A DNA stretch of 64,000 nucleotides from an uncultured Lentisphaerota bacterium (GCA_903921725.1 CAIXRA010000006.1:1-64000), one strand, 5' to 3'; numbered from the stretch's first letter, positions 1 through 13,565 are shown. The notes: generated by a model not told the origin, from the letters alone. Numbers and translations: made by a program.

Positions 1-1503
1 CAGCCGTTCGCGAAACCCAAATACAAGGAAACATTCATCGTCAAGGACCGGGCGAAACTGGACCAGGCCATGAAGCTGCTGCGGGACGGGCTGGCCAAAC
101 CGGTGTTCCACACCTATACGCAGGAAATGAATAAGCGGCGCCTTGCGATTCTCGGTGCGCCGTCAAGCATGATGGAATTGCTCTACGGGATAGGCGTTTC
201 GGCGGAGATGTGCTTCCCAGATATCGGGCCTCAGAAAGCGCTCGCCAAAACCGCCGTCCAGTACGGCGAACTTCTGGCGGCGGAGGGGCGCGCGGTGGAG
301 GCGGGCGTCTATCTCGACGCCTACAAGACCATGATCCGACACACGAACAATGAGAACTTCACGCTCATCGGCCAATTAGTCCAGGGTGCGATCGCCGACA
401 ATGCGGCGAAAACAGTCCCGGCCGCTTACGATCTCATGGGGCTGCCGGAAAAGGCCGCCATCGCCAAAGCCGAAGCCGAGGCATTGGCGGCACCGGTCAG
501 GGAATGGAAGGTGCTGAAAAAAAGCGCAAAACAAAAAGATATCTACAATATGGTGGAAAAACACGGATCCATCCTTTCATCCCTTATGTTCCCGGCAATT
601 GGCGAATCGGTTGCTGTAGAAAATTTCACCGCGGGGCGGGAGCTTGAGTTTATAGTGGCGGAGCGGGGAGCGCTGGCCTACTCGTCCGTGTTTCTTTTCT
701 TCTGCATGATGGTTTGCCTGGGAGTGACCTTCTATCATCACCGTTCCCGCCGCGGGGGCGCGCGGCCGCTCCTGCTGCTCCCGGGGCCGGGCGACGCCCT
801 GCGCATCCTCGGCGGCGGCGTCCTGCTGCCGCTGCTGGCCTATTACCTCTTCACGCATTATTTCCCCGGCTCCGGGCGTGACTTCAATCTCGCCAACGCC
901 TGGCTCAAGCTGACAACGGAACTGCTCTTCCTGCAACTGGCCGTCTTCTGGCTCGTCACAACGATGGTGGACCGGATGGTGCGCCGCCGCTGCCTTGCGC
1001 TGAACGTGCCCGTGCCGCCCGCGCCGCAGAAAAAATGGTGGCTGGCTGCGGAGGGCGCACTGTTCGCCGCGTTCCTGGCGGTATGCCTCTTCCGCTTCCC
1101 GGGCCCCACCGATTCAGCCGCCTGCATGGCAACGGTGAGTTGGCTGTTTACCGGCGCGCTGCTGCTGGAAATCATCCGCTGGATCGTGTCGCTGGCCTCC
1201 GGCTGGCGGCTGCGGAACCAGCACCGCCTCTTCTACGGAACCCGGGCGCGCTCGCTGATTCCGATCTGCGCGCTGGTGGTGATCCTCGTGAAAGTGGCCT
1301 GCGTCCCGTTCCTCCGGCATGAGGAAGCGCGGCTGGCGCAGAACGACCAGGCTTGCGGCATCGATCCGGACGGCGGCTTCACCCTCATCGAATCCCGCCT
1401 CGTGAAGCGGCTCCAGAAAGAGACCCGGACGGCGCTGGAAAAAATCAGCCGCGACGCCCGCGACCGCGCGGCGGCACACCCCGTGGACAATCCCCAGCGC
1501 TGA
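1..1503 (+). CDS. Polytopic membrane protein, 5' end missing
   Basis: The reading frame is open from the first base of the window, so the start lies upstream and only about 500 C-terminal residues are seen. The first 200 or so residues are soluble and rich in Ala, Glu and Lys. After them come about six hydrophobic segments, for example SVFLFFCMMVCLGVTF, LLFLQLAVFWLVTTMV and LIPICALVVILVKVACV, followed by a charged tail of about 75 residues. No catalytic motif or family was recognised. The frame ends at TGA 1501-1503, just before a block of GC-rich palindromic repeats, so it is probably the last gene of its operon. A sensor, transporter or envelope protein is equally possible; no function is proposed. 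Confidence 0.7.
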   Translation, partial: QPFAKPKYKETFIVKDRAKLDQAMKLLRDGLAKPVFHTYTQEMNKRRLAILGAPSSMMELLYGIGVSAEMCFPDIGPQKALAKTAVQYGELLAAEGRAVEAGVYLDAYKTMIRHTNNENFTLIGQLVQGAIADNAAKTVPAAYDLMGLPEKAAIAKAEAEALAAPVREWKVLKKSAKQKDIYNMVEKHGSILSSLMFPAIGESVAVENFTAGRELEFIVAERGALAYSSVFLFFCMMVCLGVTFYHHRSRRGGARPLLLLPGPGDALRILGGGVLLPLLAYYLFTHYFPGSGRDFNLANAWLKLTTELLFLQLAVFWLVTTMVDRMVRRRCLALNVPVPPAPQKKWWLAAEGALFAAFLAVCLFRFPGPTDSAACMATVSWLFTGALLLEIIRWIVSLASGWRLRNQHRLFYGTRARSLIPICALVVILVKVACVPFLRHEEARLAQNDQACGIDPDGGFTLIESRLVKRLQKETRTALEKISRDARDRAAAHPVDNPQR

Positions 1504-1550
1504 CCGAAAGACGAATCCCGCCAAGCCGGTGCATTCCGCAACGGCAGGCA

Positions 1551-1608
1551 CGGGAGGGCGCGGCGTCCCGCCCGGCGTAACAGGACCGCGGGCGTCCCGC
1601 CCGTGTTG
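1551..1608. repeat. GC-rich palindromic repeat, GGCGTCCCGCCC family
   Basis: The stretch carries two copies of a GGCGTCCCGCCCG core separated by a short spacer, within GAGGGCGCGG-type flanks. The same core recurs at 1871-1926, 5949-6002, 58503-58609 and 58724-58740. It lies in the gap between the membrane-protein gene and the convergent peptidase gene, and short frames through it look artefactual. Confidence 0.65.
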
Positions 1609-1672
1609 GCGTGCCTTGACAATTTCTGTAAACCCGTTGACCATCGCCCCCGGGCAGGGACGTGGAGCCATA

Positions 1673-1819
1673 TGGCGTGCGGCGATAAGTGCATCCGTTC
1701 GCCGCTTTCCAACGAAGGCGAAGCCGCCTGCCAACACTTCATCCCGCAACAGAGGCAAAAACACCCGCGCTCCGCGCGAATTCAAAGCGGCGAACGGGTG
1801 CACTTATCGCCGCACTCCA
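1673..1819. repeat. Long hairpin element, copy 1 (about 147 bp)
   Basis: Two inverted arms of about 33 nt read GTGCGGCGATAAGTGCA followed by (T/C)CCGTTCGCCGCTTT, and differ at one position. They enclose about 80 bp that contain a CGCGCGGAGCGC segment and a GGCGGCTTCGCC segment. The inner region is inverted relative to the copies at 14134-14428 and 60400-60552. No transposase or coding capacity is seen, so it is best described as a REP- or MITE-like non-autonomous element. Confidence 0.8.
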
Positions 1820-1870
1820 AACTTGCACCGGCACAGCATGACGGAACAACCATATCGGCATGTTGAATGG

Positions 1871-1926
1871 AGGCGCCGGGCGAGACGCCCGGCGTCCCGT
1901 GTGCCGGGCGGGACGCCCGCCCTCCT
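1871..1926. repeat. GC-rich palindromic repeat, near-identical to the one inside metH
   Basis: Read on the minus strand this roughly 55-bp block runs GAGGGCGGGCGTCCCGCCCG, then GCACACGGGACGCCGGGCG, then TCTCGCCCGG. The same string with only a few substitutions lies in frame inside metH at 5949-6002. Here it sits directly downstream of the M28 peptidase stop codon. Confidence 0.8.
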
Positions 1927-1929
1927 CTT

Positions 1930-2934
1930 CTACTCCGCCAAGTTTCGGAGGACGGGTTCCAGGGCGGCGGTGACGCGGGCGAAGCGGACGAAGTCCATCT
2001 TGTCCGGCGTGTCCTGCGGCGTGTGGTAGTACGGGTAGCGGAACGGCGCGGTATCGGTCACCATCAGCGCGTGGTACCCGTTCAGCCAGAACGATTCGTG
2101 GTCGGACCAGCCGACGCCGGGAAGGGTTCCGGGGAGCGCCGCGCCCTCGGAGGCGACGCCGGCGTTCGCGCGGAAGGTCCGCACGCAGCGCCGCACCAGG
2201 CCGCGCGAGCCGCAGTTGCCGACGAACGCGATGAAGTTGCCGGTGGAGGGATAGAGCCAGGCGATCGGGCCGGGGTATTTCTGGCTGCCGGGCGCGTCGT
2301 AGAAGCAGCCCATCGTCTCCAGGCTCAGCATCGCCGTGATCGTCTCGTTCTTTGCGCGGCAGGACTTTGCGTACACCCGGCTGCCCATGGTTTCGCTGCG
2401 GAAATGGTCGGGCTCCTCGTTGGCGAAGGCGACGAAACGGAGGGTTTTTCCCTGCGGTTTCCCGGCGAAGCGGCGGGCGAGCGCGAGGACGGCGGCGACG
2501 CCGCTGCCGTTGTCGTTCGCCGACGGGCAGGACGCGTTGGACGAATCATAGTGCGCGCCGGCCACGACGATCTCCTCCGGCGTGCGGGTCCCGCGCAGTT
2601 CGGCAACCAGGTTCTCCGCCTGTACGCCGTTGCACGGATACGCCTGCCGCTCGACCTTGTAGCCGCAGCGTTCCAGCTCGCCGGCGATGTAGTCCGTGGT
2701 CTCCCGCATCTTGCCGGGGAACGCGACGGTGCGCGGGCCGATGGCGACGGCCAGTTTGTCGACATCCCGCCGCAGCTCGGCGGCGAGCGCCGTCTCCGCG
2801 GGCGTGGCGGGCGGATTCCCGCCGCGGAAGCTTTTCCCCGGCATGACGGTCATGCAGGAGACCGCCACGGTACCCGCCGCCAGGATCACGCCGACCCGGA
2901 CCAGCGCCCATTTTCCGCCAAGCCTGAACTTCAT
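1930..2934 (-). CDS. Exported M28-family zinc aminopeptidase
   Basis: This is a metallopeptidase of family M28 (aminopeptidase Y/S type), predicted to remove N-terminal residues from peptides outside the cytoplasm. All expected metal and catalytic elements are visible in order: AGAHYDSS (first Zn ligand), NDNGSGVAA (bridging Asp), FANEEPDHF (catalytic Glu pair), WSDHESFW (Asp ligand) and YHTPQDT (last His ligand). The chosen ATG at 2934 follows a GAGG-containing stretch and gives a signal peptide ending in VAVSC, so the mature protein may be a lipoprotein. An ATG at 2952 is an alternative start. The gene is divergent from metH with about 245 bp between them. It has no operon partner here, so its role in nutrient peptide use is inferred. 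Confidence 0.88.
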   Translation of the reverse strand: MKFRLGGKWALVRVGVILAAGTVAVSCMTVMPGKSFRGGNPPATPAETALAAELRRDVDKLAVAIGPRTVAFPGKMRETTDYIAGELERCGYKVERQAYPCNGVQAENLVAELRGTRTPEEIVVAGAHYDSSNASCPSANDNGSGVAAVLALARRFAGKPQGKTLRFVAFANEEPDHFRSETMGSRVYAKSCRAKNETITAMLSLETMGCFYDAPGSQKYPGPIAWLYPSTGNFIAFVGNCGSRGLVRRCVRTFRANAGVASEGAALPGTLPGVGWSDHESFWLNGYHALMVTDTAPFRYPYYHTPQDTPDKMDFVRFARVTAALEPVLRNLAE

Positions 2935-3180
2935 ACGATTTCCGCGCCTCATCAAAGGTTGAAACTGTCGCCTGACCTTTGCACGAATCATAGCCCGCGG
3001 GAAAACGTTTGCAAGGCGGAAACCGGAAAACTCCCGCCCGCCAGTACTTGGACGGGAAGTGCCTTCGCGTTTCCCTTCGCTGCGGCATCGCTTGTTCCCG
3101 AACGCCGCCCCCGCCGCTGTACAACCGCGGCACAGCCATTACATTTCAGCCTTACCTTCACCTTGACGGGGCGAACTACC

Positions 3181-6927
<3,747 letters not shown>

Positions 6928-6961
6928 AGCGGACGTCGCGGGAAGGCTGCGGGATTCCGGT

Positions 6962-8107
6962 TCAGCCGGAGACGCTGCCGGTTTCCGGGGCGGCGGGGAG
7001 CGTGACCCAGAAGGTGCTGCCACCTCCAGGCCCGCTTTCGACGCCGATGGCGCCGCCCTGCGCCTCCACCGCCAGCTTGCAGAAGGCAAGCCCCAGGCCG
7101 GTTGACGGCATGCGTTTGTCCGTCGGCTGGTCAAGCGTGCCGAACTTTTCAAAAATGCGCCGTTGGTGTTCGGCGGGAATGCCCGGCCCCTGATCCCGGA
7201 CCCAGACCCGGACACCGCCGGCGGCGGGTTCCGCGCCCAGCTCAATCCCGCTGTCGCGGGGCGAGTATTTGAGCGCGTTGGCGAGGAGGTTGGCGAGGAT
7301 GCGGGCAGTCACTTCGGCGTCGCAGAGCAGCCTCGGGCAGGCGCCGGCAATCTGCTCCGTAACCCGCGTGGATCCGGGGCTGAGCGACTGCACGCGGGCG
7401 GCGGCGAACAGCTCACGAACCGTGACGGGCTGCGGATTCAGGTGGATTCCCTCATCCTCCATCCGGCTGAGGTCGATCGCCGTGGAAACCATCCGCCCAA
7501 GAAGTTGCGTGCAGTGAATGGCTCCATGCAGGTTGGCGAGTGTGTCCGCGGTCATGGTTTTGTCGCCGGCGGCCGTGATAATCTCAAGGCGGAGGAGGAG
7601 GATCTGCAACGGGCTGCGCAGATCATGCACGAGCATGTGGACCAGCGTGTCGCGGTGATGTTCGAGCGCATGCTGTCGCGCATGCTGCGCGGCTAGGCTG
7701 ACATACGCCTGCCGCAAAGCAAGATGGGTGCGCACGCGGGAGAGCACTTCCTGCTCGCGGAAGGGTTTGGCGATGTAGTCCACCCCGCCGCAGCTGAATC
7801 CCGCGGTGATGTCCTCCGTTGCCGTAAGGGCGCTGATGAAGATGACGGGAATCGGGGCAAGGGCCGCGTCGGCCTTGAGGCGGCGGCAGAGCTCGTACCC
7901 ATCCATGCCCGGCATCCGGATGTCCAGCAGGATGATGTCCGGCGGCTCATCATGGAAGGAGGCGAGGGCAAGCTCTCCGCGCGGAAAAAGAACCGTGCGA
8001 TAGCCGGCATGCGACAGGAGCGCCTCCAGCACGTTCAGGTTTTCCCGTTCGTCGTCAACGATGGCGACGACGGCCGGGGGGGCGGGGGTTTGCGAGTCTG
8101 GATTCAT
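6962..8107 (-). CDS. Receiver-histidine kinase protein (REC-HisKA-HATPase)
   Basis: This is a cytoplasmic two-component protein of about 381 residues with no membrane segment. An N-terminal receiver domain has the acidic pair in VDDERENLN and the phospho-acceptor Asp in LLDIRMPGMDGYELC. It is followed by a dimerisation/phosphotransfer helix (HMLVHDLRSPLQ, phospho-His) and an intact ATPase domain (NLLANALKYSP, DQGPGIP, STGLGLAFCK). The ATG at 8107 overlaps the TGA of the upstream gene (ATGA) and follows a strong AAGGAGG site. It is the last of three overlapping genes and presumably takes phosphate from, or passes it to, the two upstream sensors. Output is unknown because no DNA-binding domain is present. 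Confidence 0.9.
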   Translation of the reverse strand: MNPDSQTPAPPAVVAIVDDERENLNVLEALLSHAGYRTVLFPRGELALASFHDEPPDIILLDIRMPGMDGYELCRRLKADAALAPIPVIFISALTATEDITAGFSCGGVDYIAKPFREQEVLSRVRTHLALRQAYVSLAAQHARQHALEHHRDTLVHMLVHDLRSPLQILLLRLEIITAAGDKTMTADTLANLHGAIHCTQLLGRMVSTAIDLSRMEDEGIHLNPQPVTVRELFAAARVQSLSPGSTRVTEQIAGACPRLLCDAEVTARILANLLANALKYSPRDSGIELGAEPAAGGVRVWVRDQGPGIPAEHQRRIFEKFGTLDQPTDKRMPSTGLGLAFCKLAVEAQGGAIGVESGPGGGSTFWVTLPAAPETGSVSG

Positions 8108-9273
8108 GGGGTGCCTCCTTCTGCCGTGGGGGCGCCGCCGCATAGGGGCAGCGAGACTTCCATGACAATGCCGCCCTCCGATCCGTTGCGCACCGACACA
8201 TGACCGTTGAAGAGCCGCATGATGCGGCTGGCCAGCGCGGCGCCAAGGCCGAAGTCGCCGCCGTTCTTGACCAGTTCACACTGGCCGCCGACTTCGAAGA
8301 ACGTCTTGAGCGCCTTGGAGGAGATGCCCCCTCCTCCGGTGGCAACCGTCACCTTCACCTCACCGCCGGCGACGCGCGCCGCCATCACAATCGATTCGCC
8401 ATCCTGAACGCAAAGTGTGGCGGTCAGCAGCAGGTCATAGAAAGCCCGGCTGAAAAGCTTGGCGTCCCCCAGGACGACGGACTGTTCGACCCCGGAGATG
8501 TCGGCGGCCACCCCGGCGGCGGGGACCTCCGCCGCAACCGCGGCAAGCGCTTCCCGCAGGACGCGCGCCAGCTGGACCTTTTTCCCGGCAAATGCCTCCG
8601 CCTCGACATCGATCCGCGCAAGGGTGAGCGCGTCGTCCATAAGCTTTTCGATGCGGGCGCGGGAGCGGTCGTAGGAGACGCGCAGCACATGACGCCCGGA
8701 ATCGGCCGGCAAATCCATGAACAGGAGTTCCGAAATGCCGAAAATGCCGGTGAGCGGAGTGCGCATTTCATGGGACAGCATGTTGAGCCACTGGGTCTTG
8801 GCGTCATCCCAGATGCGGAGCCGTCTATGCGCCTCGGCAAGTTCGCTGATGCGCCGGCGCACCAGTTCCTCCAGGTGGTGCTGGTGCCGGCTCAACTGGA
8901 GGTGGGTGTGCGAACGGGCGAGTACCTCAGCCTCGGCAAACGGCTTGGTCACATAATCCACGCCGCCGACTTCGAAGGCGTGCGTCTTGTCGGCCGTTTC
9001 AGAAAAAGCGCTGAGGAAGATGATGGGGATGGAGCGGAGGCGCTCATCGGCCTTGAAGCGGCGGCAGACCTCGTACCCGTCCATGCCCGGCATCCGGATG
9101 TCCAGCAGCACCAGGTCGGGCGGTTCCCCGTGCGCGGCGGCGATCGCCATCTCGCCGCGCGGAAATGCGCGCACGTCCCACCCGTCATGGCGGAGCATCT
9201 CCCCGAGCACATTCAGGTTCTCGGGTTCGTCGTCAATAATCATGATGGTGGCTTGGACGGAAGCGGGGTTCAT
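8104..9273 (-). CDS. Receiver-histidine kinase protein with degenerate ATPase domain
   Basis: The architecture matches its downstream neighbour: receiver domain (IDDEPENLN, LLDIRMPGMDGYEVC), then a phospho-His helix (MLSHEMRTPLTG), then an ATPase fold. The ATPase domain looks damaged. Where an N box (NLLxNAxK) is expected the protein reads FYDLLLTATLCVQDG, and the G1 box, usually DxGxGI, reads VATGGGGIS. The G2 box survives as GGDFGLGAA. It may still relay phosphate through its receiver or histidine but is unlikely to autophosphorylate normally. The start at 9273 overlaps the upstream stop by ATGA and follows an AAGGAAAGG site. It lies between an apparently functional hybrid kinase and an apparently functional receiver-kinase in one operon. 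Confidence 0.88.
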   Translation of the reverse strand: MNPASVQATIMIIDDEPENLNVLGEMLRHDGWDVRAFPRGEMAIAAAHGEPPDLVLLDIRMPGMDGYEVCRRFKADERLRSIPIIFLSAFSETADKTHAFEVGGVDYVTKPFAEAEVLARSHTHLQLSRHQHHLEELVRRRISELAEAHRRLRIWDDAKTQWLNMLSHEMRTPLTGIFGISELLFMDLPADSGRHVLRVSYDRSRARIEKLMDDALTLARIDVEAEAFAGKKVQLARVLREALAAVAAEVPAAGVAADISGVEQSVVLGDAKLFSRAFYDLLLTATLCVQDGESIVMAARVAGGEVKVTVATGGGGISSKALKTFFEVGGQCELVKNGGDFGLGAALASRIMRLFNGHVSVRNGSEGGIVMEVSLPLCGGAPTAEGGTP

Positions 9274-12200
9274 GGTGCCTTTCCTTTCGCTGAATCAAGC
9301 AGGCGGCGCAGCCCCTCGTAGTCATAGGCGTCGACGAGCATGGCCAGCGCGGCGGCCAGCGCGGCATGGTCGCCGGCCAGCGCCCCGACCGTGCTGCGCA
9401 GCAGCCGGATGTCGCCGCGCCGCAGCGCCTGGTCGAGAATGTGCTGCTGCTCCTCCGTCAGCTTCGCTAGCATTTCCGGAACGGGGACGGCCGGTTCCGC
9501 CTCGGCGGCGCCGGAAGACGGTGCCGGATCATATTCATAGCGGACGCCGGTGACGCGGCCGATCTCTTCCAGAAGCTGCTCCATCCGCACAGGCTTGGCG
9601 ACGTGCCCGTTCGCGCCGGCGGCCAGCGCCTGTTTCCGCTCGTCGCCCAGCCCGGATGCCGTCACGATGAGCACCGGCAGTGCGCGCGTGCCGGGAAGTC
9701 GGCGGATGCGGGCCACGGCCTCGAATCCGTCCATCCCCGGCATGCGCTTGTCCATCAGCACCAGGTCAATCCGGCCCGCCGCCTGAAGTCGCTCCAGCGC
9801 CTGCGCCGCACTGGCCGCCGTTTCGATGGTGAAGCCGACCGATGTCACCATGGCGGCGAGCATCTCCAGGTTCGACGGCTCGTCGTCCACCGCCAGAATG
9901 CGGTGCGCGTGCTGGCCCGGAGCGAGCCGCCGCACGTTCCCACGCCGGGGCTGCTCGGCGGTGGCGGACGCAGGCCCGGCCTTGAAGGTGAACCGGAACC
10001 GGCTGCCCTCCCCGATGCGGCTGTCCACGGTGACATCGCCGCCCAGCGCCCGCGCATAACGGCGGCTCAAGGGCAGCCCCAGCCCCGTGCCCTTTCCGGC
10101 CATCCGGCCTCCGCTCGCCTGTTCGAAGACATCGAAGATGCGGACCCGGTCGTCGTCGTGGATGCCGCACCCCGTGTCCTCGACATCCACGGCAATCATG
10201 ACGCCGTCGGGCAGCCCGCCGTCCACAAGGGAGGCCGACAAACGCACATGCCCCTTTTCCGTAAACTTGACCGCATTACTGGCCAGATTCACGAGAATCT
10301 GCCGGATCTTGCCCTCGTCGGCGCAGATCATGCGCGGCACATCCGGGGCATGGAACACCTCCAGCGCCAGCGTCTGCGCCTGCGGGTGCCGGAGGAACAT
10401 GAGGCGCACGTCCTCAAGCACCCTGAAGAAGTCGAATTCGCTCGGCATGGGGATGATCGCGCGGGCATCGCTGCGCGCCAGCTCCAGCAGGTCCGTGATC
10501 AGTTCCAGGAGGTGCTCGCCGCTCCGGCAGATCGCGTTCAGCCGCAGTCCGGACGGACAGGCCCGGCACTCGCGCTCCATGATCTGGGCGTAGCCGAGGA
10601 TGGCGTTGAGGGGGGTACGGATTTCATGCGACATGTTGGCCAGGAACATGCTTTTGGCGCGGACGGCCTCCTGTGCCGCATCGCGGGCCTGCGTCAGGTT
10701 CTTCTGGAGTTCCTGCGTCGCGCGTTCCGCGGCACGGCGGGCTTCAAAATGCGCATAGAGCTCGGCCAGCACCCGCAGGAGGGACACATCCTCTTCCCGC
10801 CAGGCCCGCTCGGCCCGCACGGCGTCGAACCCCACGAATCCCAGGCAGGCCGCGCCCTGCATCAGCGGCAGGGTGATGAGCGAGCGGATTCCCTGCGGCT
10901 CGAGTATCTGCCGCAGGGTGCCGCCCTCCGGCAGGGCCGCCACGCTTGGGATGTGGATGGATTCGCCGCGCCCGTGCGCCTCGACCCAATCGGGAAGCAT
11001 GGCATTGGGCACCGCCTGCAGGTTGCCAATCTCCGGAGGGATGTCCGGCCCGCACCATTCATGGGTGTTGGACATGACCCCGGCCTCGAAGTCATACGCG
11101 AACAGATAGGCGCGATCCGCTTGGATGAGCCGTCCCATGGTCGCCAGCGACTGGTCAATCGCCGCATCCTGCCGCTCCATCGGCACGTTGACAAAATTGG
11201 TGGCCAGCCGCACCAGCTCACGCTGGATGACGGAGAGCCTGGCCAGCTCCTGCTCGGCACGCCTGCGCTCGGTGATGTCAACAAAGGCCACCACCGCGCC
11301 GGACACCACGCCGTTCGCCATCTCGGGGTACGACCAATACTCCACGGGAAAACTGGTGCCGTCTGCCCTCCACAAGACTTCATCGTCCGCATGCACGCCC
11401 CTACACTCGCGGAACGCCTGGTAAATCCGGCACGCTTCCACCGGGATCGGCTGTCCGTCCGCATGTGAATGATGAATCGACGCGTGCATGTTTTTGCCAA
11501 GCAGCTGTTCCTTGTCCGCGTAACCCAGCATGCGGAGGCAGGACGGGTTGGCAAAGGTGCAGTTGCCCTGCAGGTCAATGCCGTAAATCGCCTCGGCGGT
11601 CGAGTTGAGCAGAAGGCTCACATGCTCTTCGCTCTGCCTCAACGCGTCCAGCGCCTGCTGGCGCGCGGTGATGTCGCGGCTGATGCCGAGAATGCCGATC
11701 AGCTCGCCGGCCGGCCCCCGAGAGGGCGTCTTGAGCGTGTCAATCCGCTTTTTCCGCCCGTCGGGATAGGTAATCCACTCCTCGTTGTGGCGCGATTCGC
11801 ACAATCCGAGCATGCGCCGGTCGTTCTCCCGGAACGCATCCGCGATTTCCCTGTCGAAAAGATCGTAATCCGTCCTGCCGATAATCTCCTCCCGCGCACG
11901 CCCGACAAATTCGGCAAACGGCGGATTGCAGCCCATATAGACGCCGTTGACGTCCTTGAAGAAGATGATGTCGGGAATGCTGTCCAGCAGGGAATTGATG
12001 AGGCTGGCCTGCCGCCGGCTGTCCGCCTCAGCCAGCATCCGGTCGGTGATGTCCCAGTTCGTGCCGATCATGCGCAGGGGCCTGCCGGAGGCATCCCTCT
12101 GCACGGAGGCGAAGCCGCGGATGTGGCGGGTCGTCCCGTTGGGCCAGAGAACCCGGAACTCGATGTCGAATTCCTTTTTGCCCTGCAACGCCAGTTGGAT

Positions 12201-13565
12201 CTCCTCGTCGCCCCGCCGGCGGTCATCCGGGTGAACCCCCGCCTGCCAGGCTTCGTAGGCGCCGCCGAATTGCTCCTGCGTGATTCCATAGAGGCGGAAC
12301 ATCTGCCCGTCCCAGGCTAGGCGGTTGTTGACCACATCATAGTCCCATATGCCCACGCCGCCCGCACGCACGGCCATCGACAGGCGGTCCGTGGCCTGCC
12401 GCAGCGCTTCTCCGCTCCTCTGCAGTTCACGGGTCATCTCCTCCGCCATCCGCCGCGCCCGGACGCGGGTGGCCAGCAGGGCGTGCAGCAGGGCGGACAG
12501 CAGGCCCGTGACGAGCACGCCGCCGATCAGGGTAAGCCATGCCAGCGTGCGTTCCGCCGTGAAGAAGCCGCCGCCGCCCTGCGCGAAACAAAGGGTCCAT
12601 TGATGGCCGTTGAACTCAACCACCGTCCGCCGGGTGAAGCGCGCGCCGGAGCGGCTGCCGGCAGGGGCGCTGGCATAGAGCAGCCCGTCGGGGGTGGGAC
12701 GCGCGCCGTCAAAAACTTCCAGATGAAGCTGGTGTGCCTTTTCCAGATTGCGGCCGCCGAGGATTCCATCCATCAGGTCGGTCATCCGGTAGGGGCTGTA
12801 CACCCAGCCGCGGATGGCCGCGCGGCGCCGCTCAACCGAATCCGTGGGCATGCCTTTGCGGTAAACCGGCACATACATCAGGGTTCCGGCTTGAACCTCC
12901 CTGTCGGTTTCCTGAACCAGAAAAACTTTGCCGGAGAGCGCCGCCGAATCCGTGTCCCGCGCCCGTTCCATGGCGGCGCGGCGCACCGGTTCCGAAAACA
13001 TGTCATAGCCGAACGCCCGCAGATTGCGCCCGGTAAAGGGCTCCAGGTAGATGATGGAGGAGTATGTTTCACGTTCACCCTCCGGCCTCACCGTGTATTC
13101 CGGGAACCCCTCCCCGCGTATTTCCCGGATGTGCTGCGGCAGTGCTGATTGCGGAATCAGCAACGAAAAGCCGATGCCCTGGATGCCGGGGAGCTGTTTT
13201 TCAACCTTTTGTGACTGGGTGAAAACACGCCACTCCTCGCGCGTGACCCCATCGAAGGCGTTGAACAGGGCCGCACCGCCCAGCAGGATCCGCGCATGGT
13301 CGTCGAGCCGGCTTGAAATGATACGCTGCATTTCGGCGGACAGTGAGGCGAATTCACGCTCCGCGACCCGTTCCACGCCCGCGTTCATGCGCAGGGTTGC
13401 GGCGGCGGTAATCAGCAGGCCAATCGCCGGCACGAGCCAGGCGATGTACCTCATTTGGGGCGGCAACAAGGCCGCAGGCGGTTCAGGCGGCGGCGTTTTC
13501 CCATCCGCAAGCCTGCGCCCGGCGTCCGGCGTTCCCAAGTCACCGGCCGTACGGTTGTCCTGCAT
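9270..13565 (-). CDS. CHASE/PAS/GAF hybrid histidine kinase
   Basis: This is a membrane sensor kinase of 1431 residues. A first membrane helix near residues 37-57 and a second near 335-358 bracket a periplasmic CHASE-type domain (residues about 60-330). Inside lie three PAS modules (about 390-510, 520-640, 650-775), a GAF domain (about 780-935), the phospho-His helix [14 protein letters not shown] (His near 979), an intact ATPase domain (LVNLASNAVKFT, DTGCGI, GTGLGLPL) and a C-terminal receiver (AVDDEPSNLEM, LVLMDKRMPGMDG, Asp near 1273). The ATG at 13565 follows a GGAGGGA site. It is the first gene of a three-gene operon whose members overlap by four bases, so the receiver-kinases downstream are its likely partners. 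The ligand cannot be told from sequence. Confidence 0.92.
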   Translation of the reverse strand: MQDNRTAGDLGTPDAGRRLADGKTPPPEPPAALLPPQMRYIAWLVPAIGLLITAAATLRMNAGVERVAEREFASLSAEMQRIISSRLDDHARILLGGAALFNAFDGVTREEWRVFTQSQKVEKQLPGIQGIGFSLLIPQSALPQHIREIRGEGFPEYTVRPEGERETYSSIIYLEPFTGRNLRAFGYDMFSEPVRRAAMERARDTDSAALSGKVFLVQETDREVQAGTLMYVPVYRKGMPTDSVERRRAAIRGWVYSPYRMTDLMDGILGGRNLEKAHQLHLEVFDGARPTPDGLLYASAPAGSRSGARFTRRTVVEFNGHQWTLCFAQGGGGFFTAERTLAWLTLIGGVLVTGLLSALLHALLATRVRARRMAEEMTRELQRSGEALRQATDRLSMAVRAGGVGIWDYDVVNNRLAWDGQMFRLYGITQEQFGGAYEAWQAGVHPDDRRRGDEEIQLALQGKKEFDIEFRVLWPNGTTRHIRGFASVQRDASGRPLRMIGTNWDITDRMLAEADSRRQASLINSLLDSIPDIIFFKDVNGVYMGCNPPFAEFVGRAREEIIGRTDYDLFDREIADAFRENDRRMLGLCESRHNEEWITYPDGRKKRIDTLKTPSRGPAGELIGILGISRDITARQQALDALRQSEEHVSLLLNSTAEAIYGIDLQGNCTFANPSCLRMLGYADKEQLLGKNMHASIHHSHADGQPIPVEACRIYQAFRECRGVHADDEVLWRADGTSFPVEYWSYPEMANGVVSGAVVAFVDITERRRAEQELARLSVIQRELVRLATNFVNVPMERQDAAIDQSLATMGRLIQADRAYLFAYDFEAGVMSNTHEWCGPDIPPEIGNLQAVPNAMLPDWVEAHGRGESIHIPSVAALPEGGTLRQILEPQGIRSLITLPLMQGAACLGFVGFDAVRAERAWREEDVSLLRVLAELYAHFEARRAAERATQELQKNLTQARDAAQEAVRAKSMFLANMSHEIRTPLNAILGYAQIMERECRACPSGLRLNAICRSGEHLLELITDLLELARSDARAIIPMPSEFDFFRVLEDVRLMFLRHPQAQTLALEVFHAPDVPRMICADEGKIRQILVNLASNAVKFTEKGHVRLSASLVDGGLPDGVMIAVDVEDTGCGIHDDDRVRIFDVFEQASGGRMAGKGTGLGLPLSRRYARALGGDVTVDSRIGEGSRFRFTFKAGPASATAEQPRRGNVRRLAPGQHAHRILAVDDEPSNLEMLAAMVTSVGFTIETAASAAQALERLQAAGRIDLVLMDKRMPGMDGFEAVARIRRLPGTRALPVLIVTASGLGDERKQALAAGANGHVAKPVRMEQLLEEIGRVTGVRYEYDPAPSSGAAEAEPAVPVPEMLAKLTEEQQHILDQALRRGDIRLLRSTVGALAGDHAALAAALAMLVDAYDYEGLRRLLDSAKGKAP

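Noticed and set aside
1867-3180. A long open frame continuing upstream of metH.
   Set aside because: It runs antisense through the M28 peptidase gene, has no protein-like features, and the conserved MetH N-terminus begins at GTG 3181.
2992-3180. A cobalamin or SAM riboswitch before metH.
   Set aside because: No B12-box-like or SAM-type conserved motif was seen in the leader.
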